Assembly: GCA_026713285.1 (NCBI GenBank)
Contig: JAPOOT010000215.1
Span: forward strand, 1-22,076
Length of the DNA stretch: 22,076 bases
Source: Gemmatimonadota bacterium
GTDB lineage: Bacteria; JAAXHH01
Reading direction: 5' to 3'
Part shown: positions 7,432 to 15,105 of the stretch, piece by piece
Position numbering within the stretch: the stretch's first letter is position 1
Layout of the letters: every line of letters starts with the position of its first letter
Made by a program: the position numbers and the translations under genes
The notes under the pieces: model-generated
What the model saw: only the letters and a program-made list of their open reading frames with translations
Databases searched by the model: none
Told to the model about the DNA's origin: nothing

Positions 7432-8397
7432 TTATCCGAGCCGGACGACCTCGCCCGTCTCCATGGATTCATTCGCCGCAAGCGTGACCGCCAGACTGTC
7501 GACCACGTCTCCGTAAGCCGACCGGATCAGGGACGGATTCCCTTCTTCGACGGCCTGCAGGAAGAGTTCGTTCTCAAGCTGGTAGGGGTTGTTCCGGCCC
7601 GGGTACCTTACCGTTTCATCTTCCCGTACGACCACGAGTTCTCCCCGCACGATCTCGACCGTCAATCCGCGGGCGATGACCTGGAGTCCGGTACCATAAC
7701 CCTGTTCGGCGACACAGGACGAGAGTATCGTGGCCACGGCGCCGCTCGCGAAGGTGAGCGATACGGTGCTGGCATCCTCCACATCGTAATTGGGCAAGTC
7801 TTCCATCAGGCCCTTGGTACCCGCGGCGTATACGCTGACCACGTCGCCCATGAGATACCGCGCGCAGTCGTACACGTGCGTGGTCTGCTCCACGATCTGT
7901 CCACCTGACTTGGATTTTACGCGCCACCAGGGTGAGCCGGGCGTGTTGCCGATCCAGTATCCATAGGCCAGGGCCGGGCGAACGCCGGTCAACAGCTCCC
8001 GCGCCTTCTGCGTTATGTCGAGGTACCGCCAGTTGTATCCGACGCAGGAGAGCACCCCGCTTTCCTCGACCTTCGCCGCGATAACCCGCGCGGTATCCAC
8101 GTCCAGCGCCTGCGGTTTCTCGACGAACAGGTGGAGGTTGCGTTCCAGCACGGCCAACTCGGGCTCGCCATGGGCGAAGGGCGGGAGACATACGTACACG
8201 GCATCCAGCTCTTCCCTGTCCAGCATCTCGCGGTAGTCGCCGTATGCGCGGCCGCCGCACCGGTCAGCCGCCGCCTGCGCGCGATCGATCGAGATATCCG
8301 CGTACGCCACGAGTTCGGCCCGATCGATATCCGGCAAGAGCCCCAGATGCATGCCCGCTATGCCGCCGGTTCCTATAAAACCAATACGAACGCCCAT
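7432..8397 (-). CDS. Gfo/Idh/MocA family oxidoreductase (second copy)
   Basis: A 321-residue NAD(P)-dependent oxidoreductase. The Rossmann motif is GFIGTGGIAGMH (residues 6-17), the EKP motif is FVEKPQALD near residue 93, and the C-terminal domain has SGGQIVEQTTHVYDCARYLMG, where the His and Asp fit the family's active-site positions. It is clearly divergent from the copy at 49-1038, so the pair are paralogues of different subfamilies. The start at 8397 has GGAGGA at 8404-8409 with six bases of spacing, an excellent site. The gene converges with the TIM-barrel gene and is separated from the upstream phosphatase gene by 77 bp containing a stem-loop, so it may be a separate transcription unit. 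Substrate unknown. Confidence 0.92.
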   Translation of the reverse strand: MGVRIGFIGTGGIAGMHLGLLPDIDRAELVAYADISIDRAQAAADRCGGRAYGDYREMLDREELDAVYVCLPPFAHGEPELAVLERNLHLFVEKPQALDVDTARVIAAKVEESGVLSCVGYNWRYLDITQKARELLTGVRPALAYGYWIGNTPGSPWWRVKSKSGGQIVEQTTHVYDCARYLMGDVVSVYAAGTKGLMEDLPNYDVEDASTVSLTFASGAVATILSSCVAEQGYGTGLQVIARGLTVEIVRGELVVVREDETVRYPGRNNPYQLENELFLQAVEEGNPSLIRSAYGDVVDSLAVTLAANESMETGEVVRLG

Positions 8398-8433
8398 GTG
8401 CAGTCCTCCGCTGTTTCTGGTGCGTGAAACCCT

Positions 8434-8466
8434 GGATGGCCGGTCATACCCGCCGCCCGGTCATCC
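8434..8466 (-). terminator. Stem-loop between the phosphatase and oxidoreductase genes
   Basis: GGATGGCCGG (8434-8443) and CCGGTCATCC (8457-8466) form a 10-bp inverted repeat with one non-Watson-Crick position and a 13-base loop. Read on the minus strand it begins 8 bp after the phosphatase gene ends and is followed by only a short TTT. It could be a weak terminator or a processing hairpin. The right arm is also part of a direct repeat of CCGGTCAT (8440-8447 and 8457-8464). Confidence 0.4.
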
Positions 8467-8474
8467 CTTGAAAG

Positions 8475-10229
8475 TCACTGTTCCCTCTTTGCGACAATCA
8501 TCGTCGTGTCGTCGTCCTGGATGTCGCCACCCACGAAGGCGCGCCACACTTCAATCACATGATCCCGGATCTCCTCGACCGGGCATGCATGGCAGTCCTT
8601 GATCGCCTGCTCCAGCCGGTCGATCCCGAAGATCTCGTCCCTGTCGTTGGATTTCTCAATGAGGCCATCGGAATACAGGACCACGACATCGCCTTCGTCC
8701 AGGAACACGCGTCCGTCCTCGAAACTCGCATAGTCGAAGGAACCCACGATCAGGCCCCCGGTGTAGAGGTTGACCGTTTCCCCGGATTTCCTGCACAGCA
8801 AGGGCGGCGGATGGCCGGCATTGCAGTAGACGAAGGTGTTTTCCTGCAGGTTCGCTATCCCGTAGAACAGGGTGGCGAACCGGTCCGCGGACGTGACCTC
8901 GTACAGGACCTCGTTTACGTGCCCGATTACGTAACTCGGCAAGTACACGTAGTAATTGGCAAATTCGTGGAATGACGTGTAGAGCGAAGCCATGGTCAGC
9001 GCGGCGGGAATGCCCTTGCCGACCACGTCGCCCACGGCTACGCCCAGTTGCTTGTCCGAAAAGGGGATGAAATCGTAGAAGTCGCCCCCGACCTCCCTGC
9101 TGGGCTCGCTGAATACGGCCAGGGAAAGGCCGGGCACTTCAGGCACGGCGCGCGGCAAAAGGGCGCGCTGGATCTCACCGGCGACCTCCAGTTCCCTGTC
9201 CAGCAACCGGCTCCGGCGCGCGTCCTCGAACAGGCGCGCGTTCTGTATTGCGATACTTGCCTGGGAAGCGAAGGCCTCGAGCAGGAACTGGGCTTCCTCG
9301 TTGTAAGCGTTTGCCTCGTCGTTTTCGATGTTGAAGACCCCGATCACCTGATCTCCGGAAAGTATAGGCACGGCCATTTCCGATTTGGTGCCCGGCCGGT
9401 GTTGCAGGTACCGATCGTCCCTGGACACGTCCGGCACGATGATCGCCCGGCCCGTCTCGGCCGCTGATCCGCTGATGCCTTCGCCCATTTTCAGGTTGAT
9501 CGCGTCCTGATCCGTTGAATATCCCCTGATGGTCCGTTCGACCACCGCGTTCCGGTCTTCGTCGAGAAGAAAGATGGCCGCCGCGTCGTAGGGCACCACG
9601 GTCTGCAGCGCATCGATGATCAGGTTCAGCACCTCGTTCAGGTCCAGCGAACTGCTGATCCGCTTTCCCACCTCGTACAGGGCGGTTCGGTGAATCATCT
9701 GCTGACGGGCCAGCTTGAAATGCAAAAGGCGCGTGACCGAGTAGCCCGCGTGGCGCGCCAGAGAAATGGTGACTTCAAGGCGTTCGGAATCGAATTCGGT
9801 CTGACCGGAATCCATGACCGCAAGCAGTACGCAGTGAAACCGGTCGTCGATCTGGTGATGAAACAGCACGGCATGGCCGGAGAGGGCATTCCGGTCAGTC
9901 ATGGCGCGCAGGGGCCAGTCCAATTGCTGTACGTCCTCGATAAACCGGGTACTCGGCTGCGGTCGCAGCCAGGACAGCAATAACTCAACTTCCCGCTCCT
10001 CAAGCGGTTGTAAAAACCCGCAACCTGCCGTTTCGAAGACGATCCGGTTCGAGTCACAGTCCACCATGAAGAATCGGCAGACTTCCGCGCCGGACAGCTC
10101 CAGCGTGATTTCTTCGATGGCGTCGGACAGGTCGGCTTCGCCCGTTGCGGCCGTCATCCGGGTCAGGCCCTCGACCACGCGGTGCCACAGGATGTCCGAT
10201 CGCGCTTCTACGATATTTGGTTCCAGCAT
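8475..10229 (-). CDS. GAF-GAF-PP2C (RsbU/SpoIIE-type) serine phosphatase
   Basis: A 584-residue cytoplasmic signalling protein. Residues about 10-170 look like a degenerate first GAF domain. Residues 180-335 are a clear second GAF domain (SSLDLNEVLNLIIDALQ, GEGISGSAAETGRAIIVPD, SEMAVPIL). A helical linker at 340-360 (ELEVAGEIQRALLP) leads to a PP2C/SpoIIE phosphatase domain at about 370-582. Metal-binding motifs are complete: GGDFYDF (381-387), GDVVGKGIPAAL (400-411), NAGHPPPLL (470-478), LYSDGLIEKS (518-527) and DDDTTMIV (572-579). Such proteins usually dephosphorylate an anti-anti-sigma factor in stress signalling, but no STAS or anti-sigma gene is visible here. The start at 10229 lacks a good ribosome binding site. 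It is the last gene after rluD, 72 bp downstream. Confidence 0.9.
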   Translation of the reverse strand: MLEPNIVEARSDILWHRVVEGLTRMTAATGEADLSDAIEEITLELSGAEVCRFFMVDCDSNRIVFETAGCGFLQPLEEREVELLLSWLRPQPSTRFIEDVQQLDWPLRAMTDRNALSGHAVLFHHQIDDRFHCVLLAVMDSGQTEFDSERLEVTISLARHAGYSVTRLLHFKLARQQMIHRTALYEVGKRISSSLDLNEVLNLIIDALQTVVPYDAAAIFLLDEDRNAVVERTIRGYSTDQDAINLKMGEGISGSAAETGRAIIVPDVSRDDRYLQHRPGTKSEMAVPILSGDQVIGVFNIENDEANAYNEEAQFLLEAFASQASIAIQNARLFEDARRSRLLDRELEVAGEIQRALLPRAVPEVPGLSLAVFSEPSREVGGDFYDFIPFSDKQLGVAVGDVVGKGIPAALTMASLYTSFHEFANYYVYLPSYVIGHVNEVLYEVTSADRFATLFYGIANLQENTFVYCNAGHPPPLLCRKSGETVNLYTGGLIVGSFDYASFEDGRVFLDEGDVVVLYSDGLIEKSNDRDEIFGIDRLEQAIKDCHACPVEEIRDHVIEVWRAFVGGDIQDDDTTMIVAKREQ

Positions 10230-10283
10230 GGGATGTAGGTGCTGTGTGCCCCGAGTCAGCGGGCGGTTTCCGGACCTTCTGGT

Positions 10284-10301
10284 TCGATCGGGGTCGATCG
10301 A
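10284..10301 (-). repeat. Hairpin immediately after the rluD stop codon
   Basis: TCGATCG (10284-10290) and CGATCGA (10295-10301) are a perfect 7-bp inverted repeat around a 4-base loop, directly abutting the rluD stop codon at 10302-10304. No T-run follows on the minus strand, so a role in mRNA stability or processing is as likely as termination. Confidence 0.45.
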
Positions 10302-11300
10302 TCAGATGCGGTCCGACAGTAAGGCGACAGCCTGTTGCATGTCGTCAGGCACAGGCGCACTAAAGGTATGGGTCCGGCCCGAGTAGGGATGAATAAACTC
10401 CAGTTCGGATGCATGTAGCGCTTGCCGCTTCAGGATATCCAGCATCATGCGCAACCGGGGACGGCGCCGAGGAGCAACACGGGCCAGCCGTTTGATCCTT
10501 CCCCCGTAGACAGGATCCCCGATGACGGGATGGCCCAGATGGGCAAGGTGGACCCTGATCTGGTGGGTACGGCCGGTTTCCAGCGCCAGGGCCAGCAACG
10601 TCCCGTCCTCCATGGAATCACGTACTCGGAAGTGGGTTACGGCCCGGCGGCCTCGATCCACTTCCACTACGGCCATCCGTTGTCTGTACCGTGGATGCCT
10701 GCCGATCGGCGCGTCTACCGTACCTGAAGACTCGGCGAACTGGCCCCACACCAGCCCGGTATATCCGCGCTTGATGCGGCGCTCGGCCAGTTGGCGGGAA
10801 AGAGACGCATGGGCGTCTTCGCGTTTCGCCACGATCATCAGGCCGGACGTATCCTTGTCCAGACGATGCACGATTCCCGGCCGGACGGGATCGTCAAACC
10901 GCTTCAGACTCTTGCAGTGGTGCAGCAACGCATTTACCAGCGTAGAACGCGAATGTCCATACGCGGGATGTACGACCATGCCCGCCGCCTTGTTCACGAC
11001 CAGGAACGCTTCGTCTTCATAGACGATGTCCAGCGGGATGGACTCCGGTTCCACGGTAGAAGGAGGGGGATCGGGTACGGTCACGATGACGACGTCGCCT
11101 TCGCAAACACCGTGTCCGCACTTCTCGACGACGATCGAGTTGACCGAAACCGCACCGGCCCGAATCCAGCGCTGAATCTTCGACCGGGTTACCGGCAGGT
11201 CCGTATCCGAAAGATACTGGTCCAGTCGCCTCTGGGACTGCGCGGCGGGCACCACGGTCTCGACGATGGATCCCTCGCTGTCATCCGGAAGGCGCTTCAT
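10302..11300 (-). CDS. rluD: RluD-family 23S rRNA pseudouridine synthase
   Basis: A 332-residue enzyme of the RluA/RluD family, which isomerises uridines to pseudouridine in 23S rRNA. An N-terminal S4 RNA-binding domain occupies about residues 25-75 (RLDQYLSD, RSKIQRWIRAGAVSVN). The catalytic domain contains HRLDKDTSGLMIVAK (145-159) with the nucleophile Asp148, plus the later family motifs ALETGRTHQIRVHLAHLGHPVIGDPVYGG. Length is typical. The ATG at 11300 lies inside the 3' end of lspA (20-bp overlap), implying coupled translation; I see no strong independent ribosome binding site. The lspA-rluD pair is a very common bacterial arrangement. RluD is the best guess among RluA/C/D because of the S4 domain and this neighbourhood. 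Confidence 0.92.
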   Translation of the reverse strand: MKRLPDDSEGSIVETVVPAAQSQRRLDQYLSDTDLPVTRSKIQRWIRAGAVSVNSIVVEKCGHGVCEGDVVIVTVPDPPPSTVEPESIPLDIVYEDEAFLVVNKAAGMVVHPAYGHSRSTLVNALLHHCKSLKRFDDPVRPGIVHRLDKDTSGLMIVAKREDAHASLSRQLAERRIKRGYTGLVWGQFAESSGTVDAPIGRHPRYRQRMAVVEVDRGRRAVTHFRVRDSMEDGTLLALALETGRTHQIRVHLAHLGHPVIGDPVYGGRIKRLARVAPRRRPRLRMMLDILKRQALHASELEFIHPYSGRTHTFSAPVPDDMQQAVALLSDRI

Positions 11301-11757
11301 CGTTCAGGATCCGGTTGATCGCGGGCAGCCGGGTGAACAGCAGGATGATTCCGATGGTAATGGCAGTGTCCGCCACGTTGAATACGGGCCATCGGTACGC
11401 TCCCATCCCGATATCTATGAAGTCCGTGACCTCGCCATAGAGCGCGCGATCGATCAGGTTGCCAACGGCGCCGCCCAGGATGCCCATCATGGCATAACGG
11501 CCCCACCGCTCGGCGGATGGAAGCCTTAAAAGGTAATAGAGCATGACCACACAGGCAATGACCGACAGAACCAGGTAGATCCATCGGCCGCCCAGCGTGA
11601 TTCCGAACGCGGCCCCGGGATTACGTATGTAGGTCAACTGGACCATTTCCCCAAGGAGGGGATAGGACTGGTGCAGCGCCATCCCCTGCTGAACGGCGAT
11701 CTTGGTAATCTGGTCCAGGATCAGGATGACGGCGCAGACGACGGCCGGCTTTGTCAA
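11281..11757 (-). CDS. lspA: Lipoprotein signal peptidase (signal peptidase II)
   Basis: A 158-residue, four-helix inner-membrane aspartyl protease that cleaves the signal peptide of diacylglyceryl-modified prolipoproteins. Conserved blocks are LDQITK (14-19), RNPGAAFG (45-52), GNLIDRALYGEVTDFIDIG (99-117) and FNVADTAITIG (126-136). The catalytic aspartates should be Asp112 and Asp130. No ATG is available; the gene starts with TTG at 11757, placing the first membrane helix directly at the N terminus as in other LspA proteins. It lies 19 bp after the DksA/TraR-like gene. A likely client, the lipoprotein at 16914-18044, is in the same window. Confidence 0.95.
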   Translation of the reverse strand: MTKPAVVCAVILILDQITKIAVQQGMALHQSYPLLGEMVQLTYIRNPGAAFGITLGGRWIYLVLSVIACVVMLYYLLRLPSAERWGRYAMMGILGGAVGNLIDRALYGEVTDFIDIGMGAYRWPVFNVADTAITIGIILLFTRLPAINRILNDEAPSG

Positions 11758-11776
11758 TGCTTGCAGTCTGGAGATG

Positions 11777-12151
11777 TTAGATCAGACCTCGTTCTTCTTT
11801 GGATTTACACTCAATGCACATCCGGGCGTGGGGTACGGCCTCGAGCCGCGCCTTGCCGATATCACTGTTACACACGTAGCATAGGCCGTAGGCGCCGTTC
11901 TTGATTCGCTCCAGGGCTTCGTCGATATGAAACAGGAATCTGCCCTCCCGGGAGGCGAGATCATAGGCCTGTTCCTGCTCCATGGACTCGGTGCCCTGGT
12001 CTGCCGGGTGTTCCGAGAAAGGATAGCTGCCCGCGACATCGCGCGCAGCGGAATTTATCGTCTTGTCACCGAAATAGCCCAGCTCATGCAACAGGGTTTC
12101 ACGTTTCTCGAGCAGGAGCTTTTCGAATCGATTCAAATCTTCACCCGTCAT
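11777..12151 (-). CDS. DksA/TraR family C4 zinc-finger protein
   Basis: A 124-residue protein of the DksA/TraR family, members of which bind in the RNA polymerase secondary channel and modulate transcription, often with ppGpp. An N-terminal helical hairpin (about residues 5-85) is followed by a four-cysteine zinc finger: Cys91-x2-Cys94 (CYVC) and Cys112-x2-Cys115 (CIEC). The hairpin tip reads HPADQGTESMEQEQ, closer to the YteA/TraR-like branch than to the DxxDxA tip of E. coli DksA, so I leave the symbol blank. The frame is open upstream to 12271, but ATG 12151 has GGAGGT at 12156-12161 and begins at the first helix. The start overlaps the preceding gene by 11 bp, and lspA follows after 19 bp. 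Confidence 0.9.
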   Translation of the reverse strand: MTGEDLNRFEKLLLEKRETLLHELGYFGDKTINSAARDVAGSYPFSEHPADQGTESMEQEQAYDLASREGRFLFHIDEALERIKNGAYGLCYVCNSDIGKARLEAVPHARMCIECKSKEERGLI

Positions 12152-12950
12152 CCATACCTCCACGACAAAGAAGACATTGATTGATGATTTCCGGCAGCCT
12201 TCCGTATACCTCACTTTGCGCGGGTATCGACGAAAATAAGACATTTTCGTCGACCGGCCAACACTTTTCAACGACCCCCACCGCGGCGACCGGCAAACCG
12301 CAATGCACGGCCGCGATCACTTCATCCAGCAATCCTTCGCCGACCACATCTATCCCCGCATCGATACCCGACTGCAACCACGTAGACGGATCGTCACCGG
12401 CCGTGGACCCGCCGATCCGGCCATACACAACGCTCCGCAAGTCAAGGCCCATCGATGCCGCACCGCTCCTCAGTCTGAACGACCAGAGCGCGTCATAGGG
12501 TTCGCTCATGTCGGGATAACGGGGACCCAGCCGTTCGTCGTTCGGGCCCCGCAGCGGGCTCTCGCCTGTGCAGTTTACGTGATCGTCCACAAGCACGTAA
12601 GAACCAGCTTCGTATTCGTTATTCAGTGCGGTACAGCCTGCCGCGATTACCAGGCTCTCTGCGCGCAAAATACGCAGGACCCGCACCGCATCGATTCTGC
12701 GTTCCGGTTCCAGGTCGAATCCGAGGAAGGGAAGCACCACCGGTCCAGCCCGGTATACCGTCTCAAAGGGCGACCAGGATCCGGACGTCTTCACTTCCGT
12801 CCAGTTAAAGGCATGCGATGATTCACGGGGAAGCATCAGGCCGACAATTCTGTTGCCCCGCAGATGTTTTTCCATCCTGCCGGCCAGCATAGTAACACGG
12901 TCGCAGGTCATCCTGCTGCGCAAGTCACCCCTGGATATCGAGTGAATCAC
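12141..12950 (-). CDS. Purine nucleoside phosphorylase-like protein with altered active site
   Basis: A 269-residue protein resembling trimeric purine nucleoside phosphorylases (family PNP/MTAP). The clearest shared stretch is SYVLVDDHVN...SPLRGPNDERLGPRYPDMSEPYD (117-153), which contains the family's RGPNDER loop. VVGEGLLDEVIAAVHCGLPV (202-221) matches the segment that reads GMSTVPEVIVARHCGL in typical enzymes. Several functional residues appear replaced: the GSGLG phosphate loop, the RFHxYEG segment (here RAGPVVLPFLGFD), the FETxAE purine motif (here GGSTAGDDPSTW), Met-Ser in GMSTVPE (here Glu-Gly) and the base-binding Asn of the SLITN strand. Phosphorolysis is therefore doubtful. The start is GTG at 12950, in a GTGA overlap with the DivIVA-like gene's stop, implying coupled translation. 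Confidence 0.75.
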   Translation of the reverse strand: MIHSISRGDLRSRMTCDRVTMLAGRMEKHLRGNRIVGLMLPRESSHAFNWTEVKTSGSWSPFETVYRAGPVVLPFLGFDLEPERRIDAVRVLRILRAESLVIAAGCTALNNEYEAGSYVLVDDHVNCTGESPLRGPNDERLGPRYPDMSEPYDALWSFRLRSGAASMGLDLRSVVYGRIGGSTAGDDPSTWLQSGIDAGIDVVGEGLLDEVIAAVHCGLPVAAVGVVEKCWPVDENVLFSSIPAQSEVYGRLPEIINQCLLCRGGMDDG

Positions 12951-13465
12951 GGAACTCGGGCCGATTGGGACTGCGGACCGGGGTCCAGCGTCTGGTTCTC
13001 GCCGCTTTCTTTCTTCATGCTCAGCATGGTGTCGAGCTGTTCCTGGTGAGATTCGAGCAGAATCCGGAATTTAACCTCGTAATCTTTTCTCAAGGAAGTG
13101 AGCTCACGGAGTTCCCGCTTGATTTCGGCGACCTGGTTATTCGCATCGGAGATCCAGCGGTCCGCCTGGTTTTCCGCTTCCTTCAACACGTTCTCCGCTT
13201 CCTTCATGGCATTGGCCTTCATGTCGTGAATGACCCGCTGCGCCGACACCAGGGCGTCTTCGAGCAGTTTCCGCCGCCTGCCGACATCGGATAGCTCGTG
13301 ATCCATCTTCGCCACCTGGCCGCGCAGCGTTTCATTGTCCTTGACCAGCGATTCGAGCGCGGCGGCGGTAGCATTCAGAAAAGCCTCCACTTCATCCATA
13401 TCATATCCACTGACCCAACGTGTCTTGAATTTCTGACTCCGTATTTCATCCGGATTTATGTTCAT
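12947..13465 (-). CDS. DivIVA-domain coiled-coil protein
   Basis: A 172-residue protein with an N-terminal DivIVA domain: MNINPDEIRSQKFKTRWVSG then YDMDEVEAFLNATAAALESL (about 21-40), matching the family's pattern of a short membrane-binding loop and a GYDxxEVDxFL helix. Residues about 40-155 are predicted coiled coil, rich in Glu, Lys and Ala, followed by a short disordered tail. DivIVA proteins mark curved membranes at poles and septa and recruit division or envelope-growth proteins. The ATG at 13465 has GAGGTG just upstream. It is 31 bp after yggT and overlaps the next gene by 4 bp. Its place next to yggT and yggS matches the classic division cluster, though no sepF is present. Confidence 0.9.
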   Translation of the reverse strand: MNINPDEIRSQKFKTRWVSGYDMDEVEAFLNATAAALESLVKDNETLRGQVAKMDHELSDVGRRRKLLEDALVSAQRVIHDMKANAMKEAENVLKEAENQADRWISDANNQVAEIKRELRELTSLRKDYEVKFRILLESHQEQLDTMLSMKKESGENQTLDPGPQSQSARVP

Positions 13466-13496
13466 GCATCACCTCTATTTCTTTTTTGCGCTCCGG

Positions 13497-14321
13497 TCAG
13501 ATCCGAAGCAACAGGGGCAGGAGACTCACCTGGACAAACCTGAGGATCAGGATAGCGATCAACGGCGAAAAATCGATACCGTACGTCGTCGGAAGTAACC
13601 TGCGTATCGGCTCCAGTATGGGATCGCTGTACAGGATGAGCATCTGAAAGAGCGCGTTGCTCGTGTCCGGGTTGAAGAACGAGAGCACCGCGCGTACGAG
13701 TATCACGATAAAGAGCACGTCGAATATGAAGTCGATCACGTAGACGATGCTTCCGAGGATCATCCCCGCCGCCGAACCGGCCGCCTGTGCCGCCAGCGCG
13801 CCGACCTGGTAAAATACCATGCCGTGCAGAACACCCAGGAGCACGATGCCCAGCAGGGCGGAAACGTCCGCGCGACCGATTCGGTAGCCGGTGAAACGGC
13901 GGATAGGGGCAAGGAAGAAGTGGGCGATATTGTGCATCATGTGCCCGGACTGGCTGAATGCGAACGGAGACTCGATCGAGATGAAAAAAGCGCCGAGGAA
14001 CAGGATGGCCAGCACCCGTACTGAAAAATCGAATACATCCAGCAACCCGGAAGTCATGGCCGCGGTCAAAGAGACGCCCATGACGACTGTCGCGAGCATT
14101 CCCTGAACTACGACGAGCAGAAGAATGGCAAAGACGGGCGACCAGTCGAAACGGGGTTCGCCGCGCATGATGATCTGGCGAATCGGCCGCAGTACGGGTT
14201 CGGTCGCGGTGTACAGGCCCCTTTGGATCGGATTCTCGCTGAAAGGACTCGCAGCGGGCATGAACAGGCGGATTCCGAAGGCCAGCATGTATATGTTAAT
14301 GATTAACTCGATCAGTCCCAT
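13497..14321 (-). CDS. yggT: YggT family integral membrane protein with two YggT domains
   Basis: A 274-residue hydrophobic membrane protein of unknown biochemical function. It contains two YggT units. The first (about residues 1-80) has TATEPVLRPIRQIIM followed by FDWSPVFAILLLVVVQ. The second (about 190-274) has YSDPILEPIRRLLP followed by IDFSPLIAILILRFVQ. The repeated P(V/I)L(R/E)PIRR...D(W/F)SP pattern is the family signature, and duplication is known in this family. Four or more membrane helices are expected. I start at ATG 14321 (MGLIELIINIYML), six bases after a GGGA, not at the further-upstream in-frame start at 14390, which would overlap the yggS gene and add an Arg-rich tail. It lies 34 bp after yggS and 31 bp before the DivIVA-like gene. 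Confidence 0.9.
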   Translation of the reverse strand: MGLIELIINIYMLAFGIRLFMPAASPFSENPIQRGLYTATEPVLRPIRQIIMRGEPRFDWSPVFAILLLVVVQGMLATVVMGVSLTAAMTSGLLDVFDFSVRVLAILFLGAFFISIESPFAFSQSGHMMHNIAHFFLAPIRRFTGYRIGRADVSALLGIVLLGVLHGMVFYQVGALAAQAAGSAAGMILGSIVYVIDFIFDVLFIVILVRAVLSFFNPDTSNALFQMLILYSDPILEPIRRLLPTTYGIDFSPLIAILILRFVQVSLLPLLLRI

Positions 14322-14355
14322 GCAGAGTCCCGTTCCATGCCGGGTCGGTGCCGCG

Positions 14356-15045
14356 TCACGCCGGGCGCGCGCCGAAAATCGCCGTACCAACCCGAATCAT
14401 ATCCGCGCCTTCTTCAATGGCTACTTCAAAGTCATGGGACATGCCCATGGAGAGAACGTCCATGCCGATGCCGGTGACGCCGGCGGACGCAATGCGGTCT
14501 CGCGTATCCCGAAGCAGCCGGAAAGCAGGACGGGCATCTTCAGGATCGGGCGAGTAGGCGGGGATCGTCATCAGTCCCCTGACGGACAGCCCGGAAAGTA
14601 CGGACAACTGCTCCGCGAGTTCCAGCGCGCGGTCAGGCTCCACGCCTGCCTTCGTCTCCTCCGACGACGTGTTGACCTGAATCAGCACGGGCATGGTCCT
14701 TCCCGCGGCCTGGAGACGCCGGTCCAGTTCCTGTCCGAGCGAAAGGCGGTCGACAGAGTGGATCATGTCGAAAATCCGCACGGCGGACTTCGCCTTGTTA
14801 CGCTGCAGCGGACCGATCATGTGCCACGTGGCGCCATCTTCCGGGCGGACCTTCTCTAGCGCTTCCTGCACCCTGTTTTCACCGAAATCCGTGATACCTG
14901 CCCGCAGGGCTTCTTCGATCATCGCAAGGGGCTTGGTCTTCGATACCGCTATGAGGTGAACGGACGAGGCCTCGCGGCCGGTTCGTTCGGCAGCCTTGGA
15001 TATACGGTCGTACACCCGGACCAGATTGTCTTTGATTGTGGACAA
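14356..15045 (-). CDS. yggS: PLP homeostasis protein (YggS/PLPBP family)
   Basis: A 229-residue single-domain TIM-barrel protein that binds pyridoxal 5'-phosphate without enzymatic activity and buffers the cellular PLP pool. The PLP lysine is Lys36 in LIAVSKTKP, the same position as in the E. coli protein. Other family blocks are FGENRVQEA, WHMIGPLQRNK, VNTSSEETKAG, GLMTIPAY and LSMGMSHDFEVAIEEGADMIRVGTAIFG. The start is TTG at 15045, preceded by GAGGTT (15052-15057). The open frame continues to a TTG at 15105, but that codon is in the -35 box of the promoter and would not be transcribed. It is the first gene of the minus-strand operon that includes yggT and the DivIVA-like gene. Confidence 0.95.
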   Translation of the reverse strand: MSTIKDNLVRVYDRISKAAERTGREASSVHLIAVSKTKPLAMIEEALRAGITDFGENRVQEALEKVRPEDGATWHMIGPLQRNKAKSAVRIFDMIHSVDRLSLGQELDRRLQAAGRTMPVLIQVNTSSEETKAGVEPDRALELAEQLSVLSGLSVRGLMTIPAYSPDPEDARPAFRLLRDTRDRIASAGVTGIGMDVLSMGMSHDFEVAIEEGADMIRVGTAIFGARPA

Positions 15046-15076
15046 CGGATCAACCTCACCGAAAAACAAGTCTGAT

Positions 15077-15105
15077 AATATATGCGGCCCGGGACTTCGT
15101 CGCAA
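15077..15105 (-). promoter_or_regulatory. Sigma-70-type promoter of the yggS operon
   Basis: On the minus strand, TTGCGA (15100-15105) and TATATT (15077-15082) are separated by exactly 17 bp and match the consensus at four and five of six positions. Transcription would begin near 15070, giving a leader of about 25 bases before the yggS TTG, just enough for its ribosome binding site. The match supports both the operon start and the chosen yggS start codon. Confidence 0.65.
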
